Source: Oscillospiraceae bacterium (GTDB lineage Bacteria > Bacillota > Clostridia > Oscillospirales > CAG-382). From it: a stretch of 63,589 nucleotides of DNA. How positions within the stretch are numbered: position 1 is the stretch's first letter; every line of letters starts with the position of its first letter. Below the pieces are notes generated by a model that saw only the letters and a program-made list of their open reading frames with translations, made no database searches and had not been told where the DNA came from. Location: NCBI GenBank assembly GCA_015065165.1, contig SVQU01000010.1:1-63589 (forward strand). Reading direction: 5' to 3'. This document shows, in pieces, positions 53,095 through 61,302 of the stretch. The position numbers and the translations under genes were made by a program.

Positions 53095-54300
53095 TTATAT
53101 TATCCTTTCTATTTCGTTTCTGCACCGAAACAGTAAATATAAATTAGGAAACAGCATAAAGGCATTTAAAACGTCGGAAATTTCCCATATAAGGTTATTC
53201 GAGGTATACGCCCCCGCTATTGCCGCAAGGGCAAAAATAACCTTGTAAACCCTTTCGGCAACCCTTGAACGTGGGAACATAAAATCCAGACAACAACGGG
53301 AATAATAACACCAGCTTATAACCGAAGCGAAGGCAAAAACGGCTAAAAGTCCGCCTATAACCCACACACCCGTCCTGCCGAAAAAGGCAAGAAACATTTG
53401 GGTTGCGTCGGTAAAGCCTCCGCCAACCATACAAAGGGCAGTGAGGGTTGAAACCACAAAGGTATCGAAAAATATTTCGAACAAGCCCCATTCTGCCTGA
53501 ACGGTTACGTCCCCGTGTGTACTTCCGTGCGCCAAGGGAGATGAACCCATCCCTGCCTCGCCCGAAAACATACTTCGCACAAAACCCTCGCGGATCACGC
53601 GGGAAAGTATCGCCCCCGAAAAGCCGCCCGTAATTGATGAAAAGCCAAAAGCATTTTTGAAAATCAGCGAAAAGGCGTTTAGGATTTCAAGGGGGTTTAA
53701 AATAATTATACAAAGACAAGCGACGATATATACCACAGATGCGGCAGGAACCAAAAAGGTGTTTATGGAAGCTATACGCCTTTTACTGCCAAACACCGCA
53801 AGGGCGATTATGAAACAACATATCAAACCCGAAATAAAAGGAGAAATTCCCCGCCCCGTAAGAAAGGATGCAATTGCCCCCGTTTGGGTTAGATTGCCCG
53901 TACCAAAGGAAGCAAAAACACAAAACACGCAAAACAAAACCGCAAGCTTTTTGTTTCCCAAATCTGCCAATCTATAAGGCGCTCCGCCCTTTCCCCCTGA
54001 ATTTTTTCGGTTAAGAGCGATTTTTATTTCGGCATATTTCAAGCCCATTCCGAAAAACGAGCAAACCCACATCCAAAAAATACTTCCCGCGCCGCCCACC
54101 GAAAGGGCATAGCCCACGCCCACAATACTTCCTATACCCACCGTACCTCCCAAAGCGGTTGCCACGGCAGCAAAGGGCGATATTCCCTTTGTTTGGGTTT
54201 TCAGCGAGGAATATAAATCCTTTACCGTCTTTTTTAAAGCTTTCGGGGTATAAAAACGGCATTTCGCCGTAAAATACACCCCGAAAACCGCCAGTAACAC
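53095..54300 (-). CDS. Alanine:cation symporter (AGCS family)
   Basis: The sequence shows AGCS permease hallmarks: FAAVATALGGTVGIGSIVG, FSGEAGMGSSPLAHG and EISDVLNAFM, with about ten helices. It imports alanine or glycine with Na+ or H+. The GTG at 54300 has no good ribosome site. In-frame residues upstream (KIISALKDIIWGIPTIVLLA) match the family N-terminus, and GGAGG lies nine bases before ATA at 54343-54345, so translation may begin at a non-AUG codon there. Confidence 0.88.
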   Translation of the reverse strand: MLLAVFGVYFTAKCRFYTPKALKKTVKDLYSSLKTQTKGISPFAAVATALGGTVGIGSIVGVGYALSVGGAGSIFWMWVCSFFGMGLKYAEIKIALNRKNSGGKGGAPYRLADLGNKKLAVLFCVFCVFASFGTGNLTQTGAIASFLTGRGISPFISGLICCFIIALAVFGSKRRIASINTFLVPAASVVYIVACLCIIILNPLEILNAFSLIFKNAFGFSSITGGFSGAILSRVIREGFVRSMFSGEAGMGSSPLAHGSTHGDVTVQAEWGLFEIFFDTFVVSTLTALCMVGGGFTDATQMFLAFFGRTGVWVIGGLLAVFAFASVISWCYYSRCCLDFMFPRSRVAERVYKVIFALAAIAGAYTSNNLIWEISDVLNAFMLFPNLYLLFRCRNEIERII

Positions 54301-54362
54301 AATGGTTGGGATACCCCATATTATATCTTTAAGCGCAGAGATTATTTTCGACCGCCTCCGTG

Positions 54363-54391
54363 TTGACTTTTTTTTCGATGTATGGTAAAGT
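54363..54391 (+). promoter_or_regulatory. Sigma-A promoter for the divIVA-like gene
   Basis: TTGACT at 54363-54368, 17 bases, TAAAGT at 54386-54391. It is near-consensus and lies in the divergent region with the symporter gene. Confidence 0.75.
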
Positions 54392-54416
54392 GTTATATAT
54401 ATTTTCGAAAGGATGG

Positions 54417-54986
54417 GTGAAGGCTTTGGCGGAAACCTATTTTAAAAAAACCTTTAGGGGTTATAATCCCGAGCAGGTAGATTCTTTTATTATTTCTTTA
54501 AGCGACACCTATGAAAACAACGTTAAAGAGCACGACGACCTTTTGCGCGCCGCAGAGGCTGAAAACGCAAGACTTCGCGATGAAATTGCAGAATTGCAAA
54601 AAACTATCGAGGACAATGCGGTAAGCCACAAGGAAGAAATTGCCCAAAAGCAGGAGGATTACGACCGCCTTTATGCCGAAATCGGCGAAAAGATGGTTGT
54701 CGCCGACAACCGCGCTGCGGAAATTATTAAGAACGCAGAAAAGGAAGCGGCATTTATTCTTGCCCAGGCACGAAACGACAGCGAAGCCGAGGCAAAGGCT
54801 GTTCGTCAGCAAGCCGAGGAAGAAGCGGCAAAGCTTATTGAAAGCACACGCTTGCAATGCGCGGAAATTTCTGCAAAGGCAGAAGAATTCCGTATGAGAC
54901 AGGACGAGATGAATAAAACCATAAGCGAAACCGAAAAACGATTCGGCGACGCTTTGAATAAACTTCGCGAAGGGTTTGGTGGTTAA
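54417..54986 (+). CDS. DivIVA-domain coiled-coil protein
   Basis: The N-terminus ETYFKKTFRGYNPEQVDSF is the DivIVA/GpsB lipid-binding head, followed by a long acidic coiled coil (ENARLRDEIAELQKTIED onward) with many Ala and Glu. Length (about 189) is typical of DivIVA-like septal or polar scaffolds. Start is GTG at 54417 or TTG at 54426, with AAAGGA just upstream; the ATG at 54360 lies in the promoter and is rejected. The dipeptidase gene follows after 3 bases. Confidence 0.85.
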   Translation: MKALAETYFKKTFRGYNPEQVDSFIISLSDTYENNVKEHDDLLRAAEAENARLRDEIAELQKTIEDNAVSHKEEIAQKQEDYDRLYAEIGEKMVVADNRAAEIIKNAEKEAAFILAQARNDSEAEAKAVRQQAEEEAAKLIESTRLQCAEISAKAEEFRMRQDEMNKTISETEKRFGDALNKLREGFGG

Positions 54987-54989
54987 TAA

Positions 54990-56369
54990 ATGGCTCTTAA
55001 CGGTGCGGCAAAGGCATTTTTTGCCGATGAAAATATACGCCGTCAAGCCATAAACGATTTGGCGGAGATTATTAAAATCCCCTCGGTTGCAGGAGAGCGC
55101 GAAGGGATTTATCCCTATGGTAAGGTTTGCGCAGAAGCATTAGATAAAGCCGCAGAGCTTGCCGAAAAATACGGATTTCGTGTAGAAAACCACGATTATC
55201 ACTGTATGAGCATTTTATACGGCGATGCAGAGCCCGAAGTAGGTATAGTTTGTCATCTTGACGTTGTACCCGCGGGGGACGGTTGGAGTGTTCCTCCTTA
55301 CGAGCTTACCGAAAAGGACGGTCTTTTAATGGGTAGAGGTACCCACGACGACAAAGGACCTTTTATACAAAGTCTGTATACCTTAAGGTTTTTCAAGGAA
55401 AACAACATTAAGCTTCCCTTTACCGTAAGGCTTATTTTAGGCAGTGATGAAGAAGTAGGAAGCAGCGACCTTGAATATTTTGCAAAGGTTTGTAAACCGC
55501 CCATGTTTTCCTTTACCCCCGATTCGGAATTTCCCGTTTGTATCGGCGAAAAGGGTATTTTATCGGTGGGAATTGACTTTGGTGAATTAGACGAAAGCAT
55601 TGTGGAGATTTGCGGAGGTACTGTTTCCAACGCTGTTCCCGGCAAGGCTTATGCAATAGTTAAAACCGAAAAGGAACTTAAAGAAGCAACCGACATTACC
55701 GTTTCTAAATGCGAAGAGGGCGTAAAAATCGAAGCCGTTGGCAAAGCCGCCCACGCGGCAATGCCCGAAGCAGGGGTTAACGCTATAAGCAGCTTGATTG
55801 CATATCTTATTGATAACGGTATCGTTTCGGAAAACAGCCCTCTCGGATTTATAAGAAAAGCTACGGGCGAATATCTTGGCAAAAACCTTGGTATTGCGGC
55901 AAGCAACGAGGCTTTCGGTTATCTCACCTGTGTAGGCGGTGTTATTTCCTCCAAACGCGGAATAATTCTTCAATCCTTTAACATAAGATATCTCCCCGAA
56001 ACACCTTGGGAGGAAATTGTGGCACAAATCGAAAAATCGGTTGCGCCCTTTGGCGGAAAGATAGATTACAGCTCTAATTCCGACGGATATTTCGTTTCGG
56101 CTGACGATAAGAAGATAAAAGCCCTTACCGATGCCTGCGAAAAGGTTTTGGGTATTGAATCCAAGCCCTATACAATGGGCGGCGGTACTTATGCCCGTTG
56201 GTTGCCAAACACTGTTGCCTTCGGCAGCGGTATTGAAAGCGAACGCAACTTCCTTGGGGACGAACGCGGAAACGCCCACCAGCGCGATGAATATATCTCT
56301 GTATATGAATTCTTCGCAGGTATGGAGGTTTATTCCGAAGCTTTGTCTAATCTTTCGGAAATACTTTGA
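54990..56369 (+). CDS. pepV: Dipeptidase of the PepV/Sapep M20 family
   Basis: A 459-residue zinc aminodipeptidase. VCHLDVVPAGDGW, GRGTHDDKGP and GSDEEVGSSD carry the metal ligands, and HAAMPEAGVNAI lies in the lid domain. It cleaves dipeptides with a free N-terminus in the cytosol. The 3' end overlaps the convergent yqfD gene by 40 bases. The start is 3 bases after divIVA, with GGTGG upstream. Confidence 0.93.
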   Translation: MALNGAAKAFFADENIRRQAINDLAEIIKIPSVAGEREGIYPYGKVCAEALDKAAELAEKYGFRVENHDYHCMSILYGDAEPEVGIVCHLDVVPAGDGWSVPPYELTEKDGLLMGRGTHDDKGPFIQSLYTLRFFKENNIKLPFTVRLILGSDEEVGSSDLEYFAKVCKPPMFSFTPDSEFPVCIGEKGILSVGIDFGELDESIVEICGGTVSNAVPGKAYAIVKTEKELKEATDITVSKCEEGVKIEAVGKAAHAAMPEAGVNAISSLIAYLIDNGIVSENSPLGFIRKATGEYLGKNLGIAASNEAFGYLTCVGGVISSKRGIILQSFNIRYLPETPWEEIVAQIEKSVAPFGGKIDYSSNSDGYFVSADDKKIKALTDACEKVLGIESKPYTMGGGTYARWLPNTVAFGSGIESERNFLGDERGNAHQRDEYISVYEFFAGMEVYSEALSNLSEIL

Positions 56370-57550
56370 TTTAAATTAAATTCCACCTCGGTGGCAATAT
56401 TCAATTTCACAACGGCATTTGCAGTTAATTTGCAGATGCCGTTTTCTTCGTCATGATAAAATTGGCTTTCACATTCCAAAACCTCGGCGTTAAGGCTTTT
56501 TAAATAATCCTTCAATTCCGCATTGGCGAATTTTTCGGCAGTTTCGGGGGTTATTATTTCGGTTTTAAGTTTATATTCGGTGTAGGTTATACTGTATTTT
56601 TCAATAGGCAAATCGATAAATCCGAAAAGCTTTATATGCTGTCTTGCGGAAATTGCATTGAAATATTCATAATCGGCTTCGTCCCCGAACAAATCGGGCA
56701 CAGACCAACCTAATATTTTATATTTGGTTTTGGAGTTTGTTCTGCCCGTGTAAGCTTTCGAAACCCTTTCCAAGGGGATTTCGGTTTCGAATTTTCGGTT
56801 TACCGCCGCATAGACTATGCCACGCGCGTGGGTTGGGCGGTAGGTATCGTTATTTCCCTTTATAAAGGAATTAATAAGCAGTTCGCCCTTGTAAACTACG
56901 TCCCCTTCCCTAACCTCTGGTGTTCCGTCGGCGGCATCAATATCCAGAATAATGCCGTCCTCCGAGGCAACCACGTTGTAATATCCCCCCGTGTCAACTA
57001 TATCCGGAAGGTGTATTCGCTCAAGAACAGAAACGATTATATGCGTTCCCTTAACCGATATTGCCGCCGAGGAAATATCTCGGTAATTAAGCAAAAGCGT
57101 GTTTTCGGCATAGTTGGTGTCAAGGGCGGGGATAAAGGTTCCCACACCCAAACCGCACTCCTCCAACGCCTGTTCTATCCGAAGGGCGGGAATACTTTTG
57201 TTTCCGTTTATATCTATTTTCCAGACAAACAGTTGGGAATAAAACAGCAAAAAGAAACCAAACGCAAACCCTGCAATAAGTCCGTAACGCCTGCGATAGC
57301 GGGAAAACAAAAAGGGGAATCCCTTTCGTTCGATTATTTTTATGGGTACGTGGGCGTCCTTTGCCGTTTCGGCAACCCTATCTGCCGTAAATATCGAGCT
57401 CTTGAAGACAACCTTACCGTCTTTATATTTACTTCCCCAAACGTTAAGCTTATTTTGAGAAAGCAAATTTGCAAAGCGAGGAAAAAGAGTGGCATCGGTT
57501 TCGAAAATATATTCGCCGAAAATAATATGTATAAGCTTATAGAAATTCAA
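56330..57550 (-). CDS. yqfD: Sporulation protein YqfD
   Basis: YqfD (406 aa) is a single-helix membrane protein needed late in engulfment to sporulation under sigma E. The N-terminal domain, a membrane helix near 95-110 (GLIAGFAFGFFLLFYSQLFV) and the extracytoplasmic domain with VKGTHIIVSVLER and VASEDGIILDIDAADGTPEV match the family. It overlaps yqfC by 14 bases at the 5' end and the pepV gene by 40 bases at the 3' end. Confidence 0.93.
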   Translation of the reverse strand: MNFYKLIHIIFGEYIFETDATLFPRFANLLSQNKLNVWGSKYKDGKVVFKSSIFTADRVAETAKDAHVPIKIIERKGFPFLFSRYRRRYGLIAGFAFGFFLLFYSQLFVWKIDINGNKSIPALRIEQALEECGLGVGTFIPALDTNYAENTLLLNYRDISSAAISVKGTHIIVSVLERIHLPDIVDTGGYYNVVASEDGIILDIDAADGTPEVREGDVVYKGELLINSFIKGNNDTYRPTHARGIVYAAVNRKFETEIPLERVSKAYTGRTNSKTKYKILGWSVPDLFGDEADYEYFNAISARQHIKLFGFIDLPIEKYSITYTEYKLKTEIITPETAEKFANAELKDYLKSLNAEVLECESQFYHDEENGICKLTANAVVKLNIATEVEFNLNQSISERLDKASE

Positions 57551-57794
57551 TTTCTTTTATTCTCCCTTCCACGGCAACTCTTTCGTCGCTTAGGTGCTTA
57601 AGGGTAAGATTTTCACCGACGATGCGTATTGAACCTTTAGACGAAGAAAGAATTACGCTTTCTTCGCCGTAATGCTCTATACGGCAATACCCCTCGGCAA
57701 GCAGACTTTCTCTGCCGTGGATTTCTATATATATCTGTGAGTTCTGCTGTAAAATCTTTTCTACCTTTTGTTTAAGTTCGGAAATCGGTTTCAT
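57537..57794 (-). CDS. yqfC: Sporulation protein YqfC (YabP family)
   Basis: An 85-residue YabP-family protein: IYIEIHGRESLLAEGYCRI, VILSSSKGSIRIVGENLTL and RVAVEGRIKEIEF. YqfC is made early in the mother cell under sigma E. GGGGAGTG precedes the ATG; the same motif on the other strand serves ylbJ. It is followed by yqfD on the same mRNA. Confidence 0.9.
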   Translation of the reverse strand: MKPISELKQKVEKILQQNSQIYIEIHGRESLLAEGYCRIEHYGEESVILSSSKGSIRIVGENLTLKHLSDERVAVEGRIKEIEFL

Positions 57795-57799
57795 AAATC

Positions 57800-57832
57800 C
57801 ACTCCCCGATTCAATATACTCATTGGGGAGTG
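57800..57832. promoter_or_regulatory. Inverted repeat formed by two divergent ribosome-binding sites
   Basis: CACTCCCC (57800-57807) and GGGGAGTG (57825-57832) are perfect complements with 17 bases between. Each serves as the ribosome-binding site of a diverging gene (yqfC left, ylbJ right). Only 43 bases separate the two start codons, so both promoters must lie within or overlap opposite genes. Confidence 0.75.
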
Positions 57833-57837
57833 ATTTT

Positions 57838-58713
57838 ATGAAAGCAAGGCGTATATTTTCCTTTTGCGCCCAGATGATAACCCTTTTTCTGTTTATTTAT
57901 CTTTTGATTTTCCCTCAAAGCGCTACAGAACCCACAAGGTTTGCCTTGGAGTTCTGCGGAAAAACACTTATCCCAAGCCTGTTTATTTATATGGTGCTTT
58001 CGAAAATGATTGTAGCCTCACCTATAATCAACAAGCTTACGAAATTGTTGGGTTTGGAATCGGTGGCGTTGATATTGGGTACCCTTTGCGGTTGTCCCAT
58101 CGGGGCAAAAAATGCGGTTTTGCTTTATGACAACGGACAAATTACAAAAAAACACGCGGAATATTTGTGTTCATTTTCCAACAACGCAAGTATCTCTTTT
58201 GTGATAGGCTTTGTGGGCGCGGAAATACTTGGAGATATAAGGCTTGGGATTATGCTTTTGATTTTTCAAATTACCGCTTCGGCCATTACGGCGGAGATAA
58301 TGAAATTTAAAATGTTCGGGAAAGAAAAACTGCCCCAAGCTTCCCAAGGGATTTATGGAAAAACAGGGCTTTGGGAAGCGGTTTCGGACAGTGCCGTTAC
58401 GATGGTAAGCCTTTGCGCCTGCGTTGTGTTTTTTATCGTGGCGGGCGGGGTTTTTACCCAATTGTTTTCTTTTTCACCCGAAGCGGAAGCGGTTTTTAAA
58501 TCTATGCTGGAATTTTCATCGGGGTGTGTCGCCGCAAAAAATACAGGTGAATATGCTTTTGTAATTTCTGCCTTTGCGCTGGGGCAAATGGGCGGTTCGG
58601 TGGTTTTGCAGGTGAAAAGCGTGGTGGGAAACAGATTTTCCATTCGCCCGTTTTTGGCAGGAAAACTTATAAACGGCGCGGTTATGACGGCTTTGGCAAT
58701 TATTTTCGGTTGA
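57838..58713 (+). CDS. ylbJ: Sporulation integral membrane protein YlbJ
   Basis: A 291-residue polytopic protein of the nucleoside-recognition/Gate family (SpmA-like). YlbJ-specific GTLCGCPIGAKNAVLLYD and CSFSNNASISFVIGFVG are present. It is a sigma E-dependent sporulation membrane protein of unclear transport role. ATG at 57838 is preferred because GGGGAGTG is 5 bases upstream. Confidence 0.88.
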   Translation: MKARRIFSFCAQMITLFLFIYLLIFPQSATEPTRFALEFCGKTLIPSLFIYMVLSKMIVASPIINKLTKLLGLESVALILGTLCGCPIGAKNAVLLYDNGQITKKHAEYLCSFSNNASISFVIGFVGAEILGDIRLGIMLLIFQITASAITAEIMKFKMFGKEKLPQASQGIYGKTGLWEAVSDSAVTMVSLCACVVFFIVAGGVFTQLFSFSPEAEAVFKSMLEFSSGCVAAKNTGEYAFVISAFALGQMGGSVVLQVKSVVGNRFSIRPFLAGKLINGAVMTALAIIFG

Positions 58714-58738
58714 CAAAAGTGAGTTTTAGTAGTATAGT
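58710..58738 (+). promoter_or_regulatory. Sigma-A promoter before the small Cys-rich gene
   Basis: TTGACA at 58710-58715, 17 bases, TATAGT at 58733-58738. The -35 overlaps the ylbJ stop codon. Confidence 0.85.
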
Positions 58739-58768
58739 AAGAATAAGCTCGAAAAAGGGGGAATTCTT

Positions 58769-58969
58769 ATGAAAAACCTAAACGAAGATATCGAACGCAT
58801 TTGCGCCTATTGTGAAAATGCCGTTTTAATAAGCGAATCGGATATTTGTATTTGCAAAAAGGTCGGGGCGGTTAGCGCAAGCGACACCTGCCGTAAGTTC
58901 ACCCTGGATTTGTTAAAGCTTTCCCCTATACCCAAGGCGCTTCCCGATGAGGACACTGTGTTTATTTAG
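58769..58969 (+). CDS. Small Cys-rich protein, possible zinc-binding
   Basis: A 66-residue cytosolic protein with CAYC, ICICKK and DTCRKF cysteines spaced as in small zinc-ribbon proteins, and a proline-containing end (KLSPIPKALPDED). No family name is known to me. AGGGGG precedes the ATG and a near-perfect promoter drives it, so expression in vegetative growth is expected. Confidence 0.75.
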   Translation: MKNLNEDIERICAYCENAVLISESDICICKKVGAVSASDTCRKFTLDLLKLSPIPKALPDEDTVFI

Positions 58970-59009
58970 AAAGTTTTTTCAAATCTTTTAGTATTTTTTC
59001 AAAAAACGC

Positions 59010-59037
59010 TTGACAAACAAAAATATATGTGTATAAT
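59010..59037 (+). promoter_or_regulatory. Sigma-A promoter for tRNA-Leu
   Basis: TTGACA at 59010-59015, 16 bases, TATAAT at 59032-59037, about 55 bases before the tRNA. Confidence 0.85.
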
Positions 59038-59092
59038 AGTTTTTGCGCGTTTGGTTAGGCTCTCTTGAAACCGAACCGTAAAAATGGAATAT

Positions 59093-59175
59093 GCAGCTGT
59101 GGCGGAACTGGCAGACGCGCACGTTTGAGGGGCGTGTGGGCAACCGTATGGGTTCAAGTCCCATCAGCTGCACCA
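59093..59175 (+). tRNA. tRNA-Leu (GAG)
   Basis: Acceptor GCAGCTG pairs with CAGCTGC; a long variable arm is typical of Leu. The anticodon loop TTGAGGG gives GAG at 59127-59129. T arm GGGTTCAAGTCCC is intact and CCA (59173-59175) is encoded. It reads CUC and CUU. Confidence 0.97.
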
Positions 59176-59180
59176 AAAAG

Positions 59181-59220
59181 AAACGACAATTTTCGAAAGA
59201 AGATTGTCGTTTTGTTTTTG
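59181..59220 (+). terminator. Terminator after tRNA-Leu
   Basis: AAACGACAAT and ATTGTCGTTT (59203-59212) with a 12-base loop, then TTGTTTTTG. The 3' arm is repeated at 59263-59272, exactly 60 bases on. Confidence 0.8.
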
Positions 59221-59578
59221 TTCTCTTATCTCTTCTCTTTTCTTTCTTCTCTCTTCTCTTAAATTGTCGTTTCCAGATAAAAGATAAGAGTGAAAAGTGA
59301 ATAGAATCGGTAGCTTTGCTTCGCAAAGCTGTTGAATTATATTGTATTTTATGTTATATTTTTTTGAGGTGATAAAATGAACCAAAGGTCAACTATTCCA
59401 TTAAATACACAAAACCAAAAAATTCTTAAACGTTAGAATTAAAAAGTCCCATCAGCGCTTAAACCTCGTTAGCAACCATTAGTTGAAAAAAATTAAAATA
59501 GTTGTATATGGACTTTATCTATATATTTGTTATAATAAAAACAGAACCGGTTCAATACAAATTAACGAGGTATAATAT
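59221..59578. other. Gene-poor interval after tRNA-Leu with hairpins, mini-frame and tRNA 3' copy
   Basis: This interval has a polypyrimidine tract (59221-59260) whose CTCTTATC can pair with GATAAGAG at 59283-59290, an AGCTTTGC-TTC-GCAAAGCT hairpin (59312-59330), a 19-codon frame with a very good GAGGTGATAAA site (59377-59436, MNQRSTIPLNTQNQKILKR), and AAGTCCCATCAGC (59444-59456), a copy of 13 bases of the tRNA-Leu 3' end (59157-59169). No full gene is seen. It may be the remains of an integrated element. Confidence 0.65.
59509..59536 (+). promoter_or_regulatory. Promoter for the XRE regulator
   Basis: TGGACT at 59509-59514, 16 bases, TATAAT at 59531-59536. Confidence 0.65.
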
Positions 59579-60337
59579 ATGAGCAAAATGTTCTCTGAAA
59601 ATTTCAAATCCATGAGAAAGCAACTTGGCTTGACACAAGAACAGATTTCGGAAAACTTAGGAGTATCGTGCCAAGCAATAAGCAAATGGGAAACCAATTC
59701 ATCCTATCCCGATATATCGCTTCTGCCGATAATTGCAGATTATTTTGGCGTGTCTGTTGATTATCTTATAGGTCATGACACAAGCAAACAAATCGAGGAA
59801 ATAAACAAGGTTTGTTTATCGGCAGATAATTTATTCACAGAAAATCGCTATATGGAAGCTATTCCGATTCTTCGAGAAATGCTTATAAAACACCCCGCAA
59901 ACGAAAAGCTTATGTATAAGCTTGCTTGGGCGTTGTCGGGCACGAAAAAAGTGTCCGAAGATAATTACGAAGAAGCCATCATTCTATATCACAAAATTCT
60001 TGAAATTAGTACAGATACAGAAATGCGCAATAGGGTTTCACGCGATTTGATGTATCGTTACTATACCAATGGCGAAAACGACAAAGCTTTAGATTGTGTG
60101 AAAAAATTACCTGCTTTTGAATTGTGCTATGAATATAATCTCGGCCGAAGTAATCTTTTGGAAGGAAAACAGCTATCCGAATATTTACAAGCAAATATTC
60201 AACTGTTTGGTGGCGCCATACTTGAGTGTTTGGAATACTTTGAATGCGAGCGCATTCTTACCGAAGAAGAAAAGAAACCATATAGCACTGAAATTGCCCA
60301 AAGAAAAATTGCACTTCTTAAAGAAATTCTTGGATGA
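59579..60337 (+). CDS. XRE-family regulator with TPR-like C-terminus
   Basis: The N-terminal Cro/CI helix-turn-helix (LGLTQEQISENLGVSCQAIS, about 16-35) is followed by SKWETNSSYPDISLLPIIAD and a TPR-like helical region (about 75-250), a common layout of Bacillota sensors of peptides or stress. 252 residues. It lies between the tRNA-Leu scar and the metal exporter cassette; its target is unknown. GAGGT precedes the ATG by 8 bases. Confidence 0.87.
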   Translation: MSKMFSENFKSMRKQLGLTQEQISENLGVSCQAISKWETNSSYPDISLLPIIADYFGVSVDYLIGHDTSKQIEEINKVCLSADNLFTENRYMEAIPILREMLIKHPANEKLMYKLAWALSGTKKVSEDNYEEAIILYHKILEISTDTEMRNRVSRDLMYRYYTNGENDKALDCVKKLPAFELCYEYNLGRSNLLEGKQLSEYLQANIQLFGGAILECLEYFECERILTEEEKKPYSTEIAQRKIALLKEILG

Positions 60338-60366
60338 TTTTTTTAAATGAGATTTTCTCACAACAC

Positions 60367-60396
60367 AAAAGCACCCCGCGGGGTGCTTTTCTTTAC
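60367..60396 (+). terminator. Terminator, first copy of a 30-base identical pair
   Basis: The AAAAGCACCCC stem with GGGGTGCTTTT and CTTTAC tail is identical to 62026-62055. It ends the XRE gene and faces the CDF gene. Confidence 0.9.
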
Positions 60397-60399
60397 ACT

Positions 60400-61290
60400 T
60401 TAATGATGATGGTGATGATGAATTGAAGATTCCGACGGCTTGATAATACATTGCTTTTCAGGGCATTCTTCAAATTCGGATTCCAGCTCTATTGTTATAT
60501 GCCCAATACCGTGTTCTTTAAGTTCTTCCCTTACCCTGCTTTTTATATCCGAAAAATTTTCATCCGTAACAATATGCACCGTGGCGCAATTTGTATTTTC
60601 ATTTATACTCCACAGGTGAACATGGTGAACCTCAAGCACACCGTTGATTTCCGACAGATGCTTTATAATTTCATCCACGTCAATCTTCAAAGGTGCTTTT
60701 TCAAGGAATAGCACAACCGATTCTTTTAAATTCTTTACAGCGTTTATCAAAATAAATATCGAAACGCACAGCGACAGAATCGGGTCAAGTATCGCCAAAT
60801 CGGTATAACGTATTACCACCGACCCGATTAATACGGTTATCCAACCGAGAACATCCTCGAACATATGCAAATTTACTGCCTTTTGATTAACAGAATCTCC
60901 ACCGCGAGTAAGCAATGCCGCCAAACCGTTAACCGCCACACCCGCTATGGCAAAAATCAACATTCCGTTATAATTAATATCCACAGGATTTATAATACGT
61001 TTAAGGGCGGTAAATATAACGGTAACCGAGCCTATCAGAAGTATCAAGGAGGTTACGGTTCCTCCGAGAACCGAAAACCGCCCATAGCCATAGGTGTATT
61101 TTTTATCGGGTTGCTTTTTGCTTTGCTTCTCAAGGGCGAAGGACAGCCCTATCCCAAGCGCATCGCCCATATCGTGAACAGCATCCGAGGCGATGGCAAT
61201 ACTGCCGGTTATAATCCCGCCGAAAAATTCAAATATCGAAAATAAAAGATTTGCCGCAAAGGCTAAAAGAATTTTGTTTTCTGTTTTCAT
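60400..61290 (-). CDS. Cation diffusion facilitator with natural His6 C-terminus
   Basis: A 296-residue CDF exporter (CzcD/ZitB type) with six helices. Metal sites are DAVHDMGDA (Asp 36, His 39, Asp 43) in helix 2 and HMFED in helix 5. The C-terminal cytosolic domain (VDEIIKHLSEINGVLEVHHV) binds metal, and the protein ends SSI followed by six His residues, encoded CAT-CAT-CAC-CAT-CAT-CAT before TAA. Zn2+, Co2+ or Cd2+ is likely. ATG at 61290 follows AGGAGATGCTT. Divergent TetR gene probably regulates it. Confidence 0.94.
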   Translation of the reverse strand: MKTENKILLAFAANLLFSIFEFFGGIITGSIAIASDAVHDMGDALGIGLSFALEKQSKKQPDKKYTYGYGRFSVLGGTVTSLILLIGSVTVIFTALKRIINPVDINYNGMLIFAIAGVAVNGLAALLTRGGDSVNQKAVNLHMFEDVLGWITVLIGSVVIRYTDLAILDPILSLCVSIFILINAVKNLKESVVLFLEKAPLKIDVDEIIKHLSEINGVLEVHHVHLWSINENTNCATVHIVTDENFSDIKSRVREELKEHGIGHITIELESEFEECPEKQCIIKPSESSIHHHHHH

Positions 61291-61302
61291 AAGCATCTCC
61301 TG

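Noticed and set aside
58710..58738. Sporulation sigma promoter before the small Cys-rich gene
   Set aside because: The hexamers match sigma-A consensus, not sigma E, F, G or K.
60400..60417. Cloning-vector His-tag contamination at the CDF C-terminus
   Set aside because: The surrounding DNA, codon mixture and natural terminator match the rest of the region; no linker or vector sequence is seen.
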